A stretch of DNA of 64,000 nt from Shewanella sp. UCD-KL12 (lineage in GTDB: Bacteria; Pseudomonadota; Gammaproteobacteria; Enterobacterales; Shewanellaceae): the NCBI RefSeq assembly GCF_001957125.1, contig NZ_MPHJ01000008.1:137606-201605 (forward strand), read 5' to 3'. How positions within the stretch are numbered: the first letter of the stretch is position 1; the number at the start of each line of letters is the position of its first letter. A model generated the notes under the pieces. The model did not search any database. It saw only the letters and a program-made list of their open reading frames with translations, and was not told the DNA's origin. The position numbers and the translations under genes are program-made. Shown here in pieces: positions 57,039-64,000 of this stretch.

Positions 57039-59567
57039 ATGATAAGAACATCACTGCATAAGAGTAGTAAATTATCTCAAGCGGTTAAGCTTGGGTTAAT
57101 AGCATCAGTTTCTACTACAGCAATGACAGTATCTACTACTGCGTTTGCACAAGAAGAGACAGCCAATGTGGAACGCATTGCAGTAACAGGCTCCCGTATT
57201 CAACGTCAGGATATGGAAACTGCTTCACCAGTAACCGTTATTGACGCATCGGCAATTAAAGCTGAAGGTTACACATCAGTTGATGAGATCCTACAAGCAC
57301 AACCTGCAATGGCAGGTATGGCAATGGGTTCTACCACTAACAATGGTTCTGACGGTGTTGCGCAAGTTGATCTTCGTGGTATGGGTGCAAGCAGAACGTT
57401 AGTACTCCTTGACGGTCGTCGTATGGTTAACTCAGGTTCTGGTGCTGATAGTGCTGTGGATTTGAACACTATTCCCGTCGCTATGATTGCACGTGTTGAA
57501 ATTCTAAAAGATGGTGCTTCAGCAGTATATGGTTCAGATGCCATTGCTGGTGTTGTTAACATCATTACTAAGAAAGACTTTGAAGGCTTCCAGCTTGATA
57601 TTAACGGCGGCGCTACAGATAAGAGCGACGGCGAAAACATAGAACTAAGTGCACTATACGGTTTCAGTACTGATACTGGTAACTTCACATTCGGTGCTGC
57701 TTATTCTGATCGTGGCGGCGTTATGCAGGGCGATCGTGATTGGGTTGAAGAGGGGGCAAGTTCATTTGTTCCTGGTGGCTCTTTGGACGGAAAAGTTCAA
57801 GATGAGAACGGCAACTGGGTAGATCGTACAGAAGGTTACGACTACACCAAGGACAGCTGGCTTCAAACCCCAAGCACTCGTTACAGTATTTTTGCTAATG
57901 CTACTCAAGATATCGGTAGCGATATGGTATTTACCGGTGACATTCTTTATACCAACCGTCAATCAAAGCAGATGATGGCGCCTCAGCCTGCATCAGTGAT
58001 GCTAGATGTATGTGGTGAAGACGGTGTTGATCCAAGCAAATGTATTACGCTTACTGATGAGATGGTTGCTGGTGGCGTGACACCTGAAGAGGGCGCTGTT
58101 GAATATCGTCGTCGTATGACTGATGCGGGTAACCGTATTTATGAGCAAGATACAGATACATTACGTGTTTCTGGTGGCCTTGCAGGTTCTCTTGATGTTC
58201 ATACTGGTATGGATTGGGATGTTTCATACACTTACGGTAGCAACAAGGCGACAACTTGGGTACATAACTCCATCAATGCAACAAAGATGGAACAGTCAAT
58301 GTACGATAATCAAGATGCATGGTTCAGTGGTGACCCACTATCACAAGCGATCATTGATGATGTTAGCTACTTAGAAACTACCGATGGTGGTAACGAGCAG
58401 CATATCGTATCTGGTGTGATTAGCGGTGAAGCATTTGATTTAGACGCTGGTGCCGTTGCATTTGCAATCGGTGCAGAATATCGTCATGAAAGTGGTTATT
58501 ACAACCCAGATCCAGTGATTGTTGCTGGTGACGGCACCGCGGCTCAGCAAGACCCTACAGATGGTAGCTACAGTGTTTTCTCTGTATACCAGGAAGTAAG
58601 TGTTCCGTTTACTGAAAAGCTGACGGGTGAATTTGCACTTCGTTTCGATGATTACTCTACATTTGGTAATGCATCGACTTGGAAAATTGGTCTTACATAT
58701 GAAGCAACAGATGACCTAATGATGCGTACTGTTGCAGCGACAGGCTTCCGTGCACCAAACGTTAGTGAGCTATATGGCGGTAACGTTGGTTCATACGATT
58801 ACCTAGATGATCCATGGGGCAATGAAGAAGATCCTCAGATCTTAGTTAACTACACGTCAGATGAAAATCTGCAAGCTGAAAGCTCTGAGTCTTACACAGC
58901 TGGTCTAGTTTACTCACCAAGCTACATTGACGGCATGTCCCTAACATTAGACTGGTGGCGCTTCAAGATTGAAGATGCTATCTCACGTCTAGATGTACAA
59001 GCCGGCCTTAATGCTTGTTACGAAGGTGATGCGACAGCGTGTGAAACATTCAAGATCGGTCCGAATGGTGACTTGAGTGAACTAACTAACCCACTAACAA
59101 ACGTTGGTTACCAAGATACAAGCGGTGTTGATTTCAACTTAGCATATACCTTCGAAGGCCTAGGCTTAGACTGGAAGATCAACAATGACCTGACTTACCT
59201 GCTTGAGTTTGAGCAAGATGGTGTTGATTACACTGGTACAATCGGCGGTATGTTCGGTGGATATGCAGAAGTTAAAAATAACTTTAGCGTACAAGCTGGC
59301 CAAGGTGATTGGAGTGTAATGTACTCGAACCGTTATATCGGTGAGATGAATGATATCAACTCAGGTGATGTTGCAGAATCAGTGCTTTACCACAATATCT
59401 CTGGTATGTATCACTTCTCAGACGATATCAGCGCAACATTAGGTGTTAAAAACCTGACAGATGTTGAGCCGGTTATGGTTGGAAGTGGTAACACAGCAGG
59501 AACAGTACCTGAAGTTTATGACACCATCGGTCGTCAAATCTACGGTGGCGTGACATTCAAGTTCTAA
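57039..59567 (+). CDS. TonB-dependent outer-membrane receptor
   Basis: 842 residues. Signal peptide (AVKLGLIASVSTTAMTVSTTAFA), TonB box region NVERIAVTGSRI, plug domain (about 55-165: SPVTVIDASAIKAEGY, DLRGMGASRTLVLLDGRRM, RVEILKDGASAVYGSDAIAGVVNIITKK), then a 22-strand barrel ending GGVTFKF. The plug sequence is of the common marine type that takes up peptides, glycans or other nutrients rather than siderophores, but the ligand is not determinable. GGGAG precedes ATG 57039. Preceded by a CRP site; followed by a strong terminator. Monocistronic. Confidence 0.93.
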   Translation: MIRTSLHKSSKLSQAVKLGLIASVSTTAMTVSTTAFAQEETANVERIAVTGSRIQRQDMETASPVTVIDASAIKAEGYTSVDEILQAQPAMAGMAMGSTTNNGSDGVAQVDLRGMGASRTLVLLDGRRMVNSGSGADSAVDLNTIPVAMIARVEILKDGASAVYGSDAIAGVVNIITKKDFEGFQLDINGGATDKSDGENIELSALYGFSTDTGNFTFGAAYSDRGGVMQGDRDWVEEGASSFVPGGSLDGKVQDENGNWVDRTEGYDYTKDSWLQTPSTRYSIFANATQDIGSDMVFTGDILYTNRQSKQMMAPQPASVMLDVCGEDGVDPSKCITLTDEMVAGGVTPEEGAVEYRRRMTDAGNRIYEQDTDTLRVSGGLAGSLDVHTGMDWDVSYTYGSNKATTWVHNSINATKMEQSMYDNQDAWFSGDPLSQAIIDDVSYLETTDGGNEQHIVSGVISGEAFDLDAGAVAFAIGAEYRHESGYYNPDPVIVAGDGTAAQQDPTDGSYSVFSVYQEVSVPFTEKLTGEFALRFDDYSTFGNASTWKIGLTYEATDDLMMRTVAATGFRAPNVSELYGGNVGSYDYLDDPWGNEEDPQILVNYTSDENLQAESSESYTAGLVYSPSYIDGMSLTLDWWRFKIEDAISRLDVQAGLNACYEGDATACETFKIGPNGDLSELTNPLTNVGYQDTSGVDFNLAYTFEGLGLDWKINNDLTYLLEFEQDGVDYTGTIGGMFGGYAEVKNNFSVQAGQGDWSVMYSNRYIGEMNDINSGDVAESVLYHNISGMYHFSDDISATLGVKNLTDVEPVMVGSGNTAGTVPEVYDTIGRQIYGGVTFKF

Positions 59568-59583
59568 TTTGAATGACACTCAT

Positions 59584-59611
59584 AAAAAAAGCGCCGAAAG
59601 GCGCTTTTTTT
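59584..59611. terminator. Bidirectional rho-independent terminator
   Basis: AAAAAAAGCGCC (59584-59595), GAAA loop, GGCGCTTTTTTT (59600-59611). Serves the TonB receptor and, on the other strand, gloA. Confidence 0.95.
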
Positions 59612-59633
59612 ATGAAGTTTAAACAGATGAGTT

Positions 59634-60044
59634 TTAACCTAAACCTTGAGTGGCTGATGACATTTGAATAAGTTCAATTTTATAACCATCTGGATCTTCA
59701 ACAAAAGCTATCTCTGTTGAGCCGCCTGCAACTGGGCCTGGTGCTCTAATAACTTTACCGCCCGCTAGCTCAATAGCCTTACATCTTGCGTAGATATCCT
59801 CTTCACCTATGGCTAAATGGCCGAAGGCATCACCTAAATCATAGCTGTCTGTATCCCAATTATGGGTTAGCTCTATCACTGAACTCCCCGTTGACTCCTC
59901 ACTGAAACCTACAAAGGCAAGTGTATAACGGTACTGTTCATTTTCAGATTGTCGTAGCAGCTTCATACCCATGACTTGGGTATAGAAATGAATACTAGCG
60001 TCTAAATTGCTAACTCGTAGCATGGTATGGAGTAGTTGAGACAT
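59634..60044 (-). CDS. gloA: Lactoylglutathione lyase (glyoxalase I)
   Basis: Converts the hemithioacetal of methylglyoxal and glutathione to S-lactoylglutathione. 136 residues: LLHTMLRVSNLDASIHFYT, VIELTHNW, GHLAIGEEDIYARC and FVEDPDGYKIELIQ include the His/Glu metal ligands, the pattern of Ni2+-type bacterial enzymes. ATG 60044 has GAGG at good spacing; an ATG at 60098 would add 18 residues not typical of the family. Acts with GloB, encoded at 3928-4725. Confidence 0.95.
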   Translation of the reverse strand: MSQLLHTMLRVSNLDASIHFYTQVMGMKLLRQSENEQYRYTLAFVGFSEESTGSSVIELTHNWDTDSYDLGDAFGHLAIGEEDIYARCKAIELAGGKVIRAPGPVAGGSTEIAFVEDPDGYKIELIQMSSATQGLG

Positions 60045-60084
60045 TGACACCTCGAGAGAATTAATTAGATTTATGAGCTGGATT

Positions 60085-60147
60085 ATACCCAATAGCAATC
60101 ACTATAAGAAAGTAACGACTTGAATTTATATCGTCTTGGATGGGTAT
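60085..60147. repeat. 63-bp inverted-repeat fragment abutting MITE C
   Basis: Bounded by ATACCCA (60085-60091) and TGGGTAT (60141-60147). Its left end (CAATCACTATAAGAAAG) resembles the end of copies A and B. It ends exactly where copy C starts. Confidence 0.5.
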
Positions 60148-60412
60148 TACCAATTCCATTAAATTGATGATCAATTCAGAGCACTCTCAGGGCTTTGAAT
60201 TCAAGGCGCATCGTTGAGGAAATGGTTATTCCCTTTTGAGACGATGCAACACAGAAGGAGAAGTCCTGAGAGGCTTACGTAGTATGGGGTTTAAACCGCT
60301 TTATGCAGCTTAAGTGATTTTCGATATTGAATAACTATTAGCTTCAATTCACTTACTTGCCTACAGCAGTTTAAATTCCCGCTGAATGATCCCTTACTTA
60401 ATGGAACTGGTA
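60148..60412. mobile_element. MITE-like element, copy C
   Basis: 265 bp, the same length as copy B, with 15-bp terminal inverted repeats and one mismatch (TACCAATTCCATTAA at 60148-60162; complement at 60398-60412). The interior is diverged from A and B but keeps collinear segments (AATTCAAGGCG, AATGGTTATTCC). It lies upstream of the ynhF-like gene, between divergent genes. Confidence 0.75.
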
Positions 60413-60570
60413 TAAAACTGGGGCTAATGCATGAAGGGGCTGCGCGCGTCTAATCTGGGTAAAATATTCTGGTTCAAGTTCACGTTTTTGTTTCGTGCCG
60501 ATTAACTTCTATTTGAATTATCATGATAATGCGCTAGGGGAAAGATTATTAATCATATTTGGAGAAGTAT

Positions 60571-60654
60571 ATGAGTACAGAATTAAAGTTTGCACTTGGT
60601 CTTACTGCCGTTGTAGCCTCGTTTTTATCAATCTTTTTCATTTCTATGTACTAA
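60571..60654 (+). CDS. ynhF: YnhF-like small membrane protein
   Basis: 27 residues: MSTELKF then a single hydrophobic helix ending SIFFISMY. The beginning matches E. coli YnhF (MSTDLKF), a 29-residue inner-membrane peptide of unknown role. GGAGAAGTAT directly before the ATG is a strong ribosome binding site. A perfect terminator follows 58 nt later. Confidence 0.78.
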   Translation: MSTELKFALGLTAVVASFLSIFFISMY

Positions 60655-60712
60655 GTGATATATCCTGCGTAATGCTGTGCACTACGATTTATGTGGGTCA
60701 GCATCATGAGTT

Positions 60713-60749
60713 CCAATAAAAAAAGCCGCTTAGCGGCTTTTTTTATTGG
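60713..60749. terminator. Bidirectional rho-independent terminator
   Basis: Perfect 17-bp arms, 60713-60729 and 60733-60749, with GCCGC/GCGGC core, TTA loop and A/T runs on both sides. Serves ynhF and, on the minus strand, the rsx-nth operon. Confidence 0.95.
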
Positions 60750-60773
60750 TATTATTTAAAGACAATCGCGTCA

Positions 60774-61412
60774 CTAATCAGGGTAGACTTTATCTTTAAA
60801 CTCACATAACTCTTCGATTAGACAGCTGCCACATCGAGGCTTTCTTGCTAAGCAGGTATAACGGCCTTGTAAAATAAACCAGTGATGAACATCAACTTTA
60901 AACTCAGCTGGGACCACTTTAAGCATTTTCTGCTCAACAAGATCAACATTTTTACCCATTGCGAATTTGGTTCTATTAGCAACCCTAAAGATATGGGTAT
61001 CAACAGCGATTGTTGGCCAACCAAATGCGGTATTTAACACTACATTTGCTGTTTTTCTGCCAACTCCAGGTAAAGACTCTAATGCTTCACGATTCTCAGG
61101 GACCTCTCCATCGTACTTTTCAAGGAGGATCTTACAGGCTTTAATGACATTAATGGCTTTATTGTTGTAAAGGCCAATTGTTTTTATATAGCCTTTAAGC
61201 CCATCAACACCTAGGTCATAGATAGCTTTGGCGGTATTAGCAACAGGAAACAGTTTATCCGTAGCCTTATTAACGCTGACATCAGTGGCCTGAGCAGAAA
61301 GTGTGACTGCAACAAGCAACTCAAAGGGACTAGAGAAGTTGAGTTCAGTCTCTGGCTTTGGGTTATTAGCCCTTAATATCTCTAAAATTTGTTGACGCTT
61401 AGCTTTATTCAT
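60774..61412 (-). CDS. nth: Endonuclease III
   Basis: DNA glycosylase/AP lyase for oxidised pyrimidines. 212 residues: helix-hairpin-helix LESLPGVGRKTANVVLNTAFG with the catalytic Lys, AVDTHIFRVANR with the catalytic Asp, and C-terminal [4Fe-4S] ligands CLARKPRCGSCLIEELC. Last gene of the rsx operon, 15 nt after rsxE, the usual order. Confidence 0.97.
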   Translation of the reverse strand: MNKAKRQQILEILRANNPKPETELNFSSPFELLVAVTLSAQATDVSVNKATDKLFPVANTAKAIYDLGVDGLKGYIKTIGLYNNKAINVIKACKILLEKYDGEVPENREALESLPGVGRKTANVVLNTAFGWPTIAVDTHIFRVANRTKFAMGKNVDLVEQKMLKVVPAEFKVDVHHWFILQGRYTCLARKPRCGSCLIEELCEFKDKVYPD

Positions 61413-61427
61413 TGAGTATTCTTATTC

Positions 61428-62186
61428 TTAGCTTACTTTGGTTATTCTTGCTCGTGTAACCACAGGCTCTTGTTGTTGCTGGGGAGCTGAGTCTGCTACC
61501 TTTTTATCGATCACATTCTTAAGTGCGATTAAAAAGCCCATAGCGATAAATGCACCCGGGGGTAACATCGCCAACAAAAAACTGGTCTCTAATTGCCAAA
61601 GATGGACAGTTAAGCCTGCTGCCCAATCACCTAGAAGTAGGTCGGCACCATCGAATAAGGTACCCTGACCTAAAACTTCTCTAGTTGCGCCTAATACAGC
61701 CAACACAGCTAAAAAACCTAGTCCCATCATCAAGCCATCGAATGCCGCTTTTACCACAGAGTTACGTGACGCAAAAGCTTCTGCACGGCCGATAATGACA
61801 CAGTTGGTGACAATTAATGGCAGAAAGATGCCCAGTGATAAGTACAAGCCGTAAGCATAAGCATTGATGAGGAGTTGAACGCTAGTCACAAGCGCTGCGA
61901 TTATCATCACAAAAATGGGGATACGTATCTCTTTAGGCACATAATTCTTAATGAGTGATACTAGAACATTTGAACCGACCAATACAATGAGTGTCGCAAG
62001 CCCAAGGCCTAGCGCATTGGTTAAGGTCGCTGTGACCGCCAAAAGGGGACAGAGTCCAAGTAACTGTACTAGCCCTGGGTTATTCTTCCATAGGCCTTGT
62101 ATGGCTATTTGTTGGTACTCTCCGGGTACTGTAGGAGCTAATGTTGTATTAGCCATATCACTTTCTTGATCTTCAACTGTATTCAT
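61428..62186 (-). CDS. rsxE: Electron transport complex subunit RsxE (RnfE)
   Basis: 252 residues, six helices, with [21 protein letters not shown] and [15 protein letters not shown], the conserved Cys-containing segments that in Rnf complexes hold a membrane-embedded iron-sulfur cluster. The start overlaps the rsxG stop (ATGA). ATG 62156 is an alternative start closer to the family norm. Confidence 0.95.
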   Translation of the reverse strand: MNTVEDQESDMANTTLAPTVPGEYQQIAIQGLWKNNPGLVQLLGLCPLLAVTATLTNALGLGLATLIVLVGSNVLVSLIKNYVPKEIRIPIFVMIIAALVTSVQLLINAYAYGLYLSLGIFLPLIVTNCVIIGRAEAFASRNSVVKAAFDGLMMGLGFLAVLAVLGATREVLGQGTLFDGADLLLGDWAAGLTVHLWQLETSFLLAMLPPGAFIAMGFLIALKNVIDKKVADSAPQQQQEPVVTRARITKVS

Positions 62187-62821
62187 TGGTAGTCAACTTC
62201 GCAGTTCGCTGGACGTTGTAATAATGTTTGCTGGTTTTGATTGAAGTAAATCAATGCGTTCTTTATTGCTTTCACATAAGCTCTAGGAGTGATTGTAGCA
62301 CCTGTAAATTGGTCAAACTCACCACCATCTTTTTTTACACTCCAGCGCTTATCATCCTCTGATATAAGTGACTTATGATTGAAACCTAGCACCCAGTCAC
62401 TTTTTCTTAAATCTATTTTATCACCTAACCCTGGTGTTTCTGCATGGGAAAGTGTTCTTACACCGAGTACTTGCCCGTTGACATCGATACCGATAATTAA
62501 CTTGATATTACCGTTGTAACCATCAGGTGCTATCGTTTCCATCGCTATGGCGACAGGTACTGACTGGTTAGTCGCAATATAAGCGGGAAGGGGCGTATCG
62601 ACACCCAGTGCCTCTTCGTCATGGATCAAAATACAATATTGAGTCAGTTCATTATCATGTAGGCTGTCAGGAATTAATTGGTGCAGAACACGCTTTAATT
62701 CTAGCTGTTGTTGTTCGTTAATTTTATCAATTGTTTGATGATTGACTACGGCAACAAAGGCGGTACATATTAGCGCAAACAACGCGAGTAACAGTCCGTT
62801 TTTTAACATCGACTTTTTCAT
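62183..62821 (-). CDS. rsxG: Electron transport complex subunit RsxG (RnfG)
   Basis: 212 residues: one N-terminal helix ([18 protein letters not shown]) and a periplasmic FMN-binding domain with [17 protein letters not shown], where the Thr carries covalently bound FMN. Overlaps rsxE by four nt and lies 10 nt after rsxD. Confidence 0.95.
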   Translation of the reverse strand: MKKSMLKNGLLLALFALICTAFVAVVNHQTIDKINEQQQLELKRVLHQLIPDSLHDNELTQYCILIHDEEALGVDTPLPAYIATNQSVPVAIAMETIAPDGYNGNIKLIIGIDVNGQVLGVRTLSHAETPGLGDKIDLRKSDWVLGFNHKSLISEDDKRWSVKKDGGEFDQFTGATITPRAYVKAIKNALIYFNQNQQTLLQRPANCEVDYQ

Positions 62822-62831
62822 ATGTGCTCTC

Positions 62832-63866
62832 TTAGCCTCTTGACCTATGGCCGTAGGCTCTAGGTTTCATATAATGATCGATAAATGGGGCACATAGGTT
62901 AGCCAGTAAAATAGCAAAAGCATAAGCATCGGGGTAGCCGCCATAGGTTCGTATCACATAGACGAGTACACCAATCAAAGCACCAAATACTAGACGGCCT
63001 CTGACGCTCGTTGCGGCTGTGACAGGATCTGTAGCGATAAAAAATGCGGCGAGCATAGTGGCACCTGAAAAGAGGTGCATCAACGGCCCCGCGTGGGTAT
63101 CAGGGTTTAGTAAAAAGCCAACACTGGCACAGACAAAGAGGGAAGCGAGTATTGCGGTACTGATATGCCAACGAATAAGCTTGAGCTTTATCATCACGAG
63201 TCCACCCGCAAGATAAGCAAGGTTTATCCAGAACCAGCCAACACCGAAACCATCACTAAATACAGGCTTTGCTAGACTTTCATGACTGGTTAGGCCCATA
63301 GCAAGGTCGGTTTTTAATGTATCAAGTGGGGTTGCCATTGTCATGCTATCAACAATGGCTGATGACGCGCCTATAAAAATCATCTGTAAACTAGATAAAA
63401 ATTCTACAGGTTGGCTTAACAAAGCGCTTGGCGTGGCCCAACTTGTCATCTGTACTGGAAATGAGATAAGTAGCATGACATAGGCAGCCATAGCTGGGTT
63501 AAATATGTTGTGCCCCAGCCCACCGTAGAGGTGCTTAACAATGACAATAGCGAATAGGGTGCCAAGTACCGTTAACCACCATGGGGCAAGAGAAGGGATG
63601 GCTATACCAATAAATAGCGCAGTTAACAGGGCACTATTATCTTTGAGCGTGGCAATTACAGGTCTTTTTCTCAGGCGTAGAACAGCAGCTTCACTGGCTA
63701 ATGCAACACTGATTGCGATCAGTATTTGTATGATTGTCCCCCAACCGAAGAAATAACATTGCACCGCAACGCCAGGAAGTGCGCAAAGTAATACACGTTG
63801 CATTAACGTGCTTGTTTTAAAATGGCGGCTCAAATGAGGCGAAGAGGCTATCTTAAATGCCATCAT
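62832..63866 (-). CDS. rsxD: Electron transport complex subunit RsxD (RnfD)
   Basis: 344 residues, about 9-10 helices. [18 protein letters not shown] and [12 protein letters not shown], the latter with the Thr that binds FMN covalently in Rnf[21 protein letters not shown] and the final [16 protein letters not shown] are characteristic. The first ATG shares a base with the rsxC stop. Confidence 0.95.
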   Translation of the reverse strand: MMAFKIASSPHLSRHFKTSTLMQRVLLCALPGVAVQCYFFGWGTIIQILIAISVALASEAAVLRLRKRPVIATLKDNSALLTALFIGIAIPSLAPWWLTVLGTLFAIVIVKHLYGGLGHNIFNPAMAAYVMLLISFPVQMTSWATPSALLSQPVEFLSSLQMIFIGASSAIVDSMTMATPLDTLKTDLAMGLTSHESLAKPVFSDGFGVGWFWINLAYLAGGLVMIKLKLIRWHISTAILASLFVCASVGFLLNPDTHAGPLMHLFSGATMLAAFFIATDPVTAATSVRGRLVFGALIGVLVYVIRTYGGYPDAYAFAILLANLCAPFIDHYMKPRAYGHRSRG

Positions 63867-64000
63867 TAATCCTTGTTGTTTTCATTAGTTTTAGTGAGAG
63901 AGCGTGATGCTTTTCGTGCTTTCGCCTTAGCGACCGCTGCGGCAATCTTAGCTTTTCTATCATCAAGCTCATCTGTGCCAACTTCATTAATGGTCAGAGT
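63866..64000 (-). CDS. rsxC: RsxC (RnfC) C-terminal end, partial
   Basis: The last 44 codons, running off the window: [19 protein letters not shown] is the Ala/Lys-rich C-terminal tail typical of gammaproteobacterial RsxC. TAATG overlap with rsxD supports the assignment. Confidence 0.88.
   Translation of the reverse strand, partial: TLTINEVGTDELDDRKAKIAAAVAKAKARKASRSLTKTNENNKD

Noticed and set aside
57269..57688. A 139-codon minus-strand open frame
   Set aside because: Antisense to the TonB receptor plug region; no supporting signals.
60495..60719. A 74-codon open frame near ynhF
   Set aside because: It overlaps the YnhF-like gene in another frame; the 27-codon gene has the ribosome binding site and family match.

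Overview
The window reads as a chromosomal segment of a marine gammaproteobacterium, most likely Shewanella or a close relative. The basis is gene content and order: mltD/gloB/methyltransferase/rnhA/dnaQ, a full-length FadE, cmoA-cmoB, aspS-yebC-ruvCAB, rsxCDGE-nth, a thiC-thiDE-thiF-thiS-thiG-thiH operon, and many TonB/GGDEF/MCP-type sensory genes. I ran no database search; family names come from recognising motifs and overall sequence. Coding density is high, there is no prophage, rRNA or CRISPR array, and most of the window is core genome.

Layout. 0-9.5 kb: end of a BsuPI-like protein, a PAS chemoreceptor, lytic transglycosylase MltD, glyoxalase II, a methyltransferase abutting a LysR regulator, RNase HI divergent from DNA polymerase III epsilon, and a TIGR03503-type membrane protein. 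9.55-9.86 kb: a compact tRNA-Asp operon with promoter, two identical tRNAs and terminator. 10-25 kb: a CPA1 antiporter, FadE with a PsrA-like site, a YafJ-type amidotransferase, a DUF3108 protein, an alkyltransferase-like protein, an outer-membrane barrel, a POT transporter, a second peptide deformylase, an orphan sensor kinase, a DTW protein, a hemolysin-III homologue and an unrecognised membrane protein. 25.2-32.1 kb: a TPP riboswitch and the thiamine operon. 32.2-33.8 kb: a small protein and a SprA-like HExxH protein.

34-40 kb holds the most unusual locus: on the minus strand, a lipoprotein retropepsin, an inactive transglutaminase fused to a multi-pass membrane domain, an ATP-grasp glutamate-ligase-like enzyme, an exported protein resembling an M3 peptidase without its zinc motif, and an exported DUF3541-type protein. 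They are tightly packed or overlapping and may form one peptide or protein modification pathway across the inner membrane. 40-49.8 kb: cmoA-cmoB, a triple-SBP sensor with a degenerate GGDEF domain, aspS, yebC and ruvCAB. 50-56.3 kb: a chaperone-usher pilus locus built on DUF4402-type pilins, with an usher that appears to carry an uncleaved N-terminal membrane anchor. 57-64 kb: a TonB-dependent receptor behind a long leader with a perfect CRP site, glyoxalase I, a 27-residue YnhF-like membrane peptide, nth and rsxE/G/D plus the end of rsxC.

A family of small non-coding elements links several intergenic spaces. Two copies are exactly 265 bp, a third is 265 bp plus a nested 49-bp repeat, and a fourth is an internally deleted 119-bp form. 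All have 15-16 bp terminal inverted repeats, and three of the four sit between convergent genes. They are best read as MITEs.
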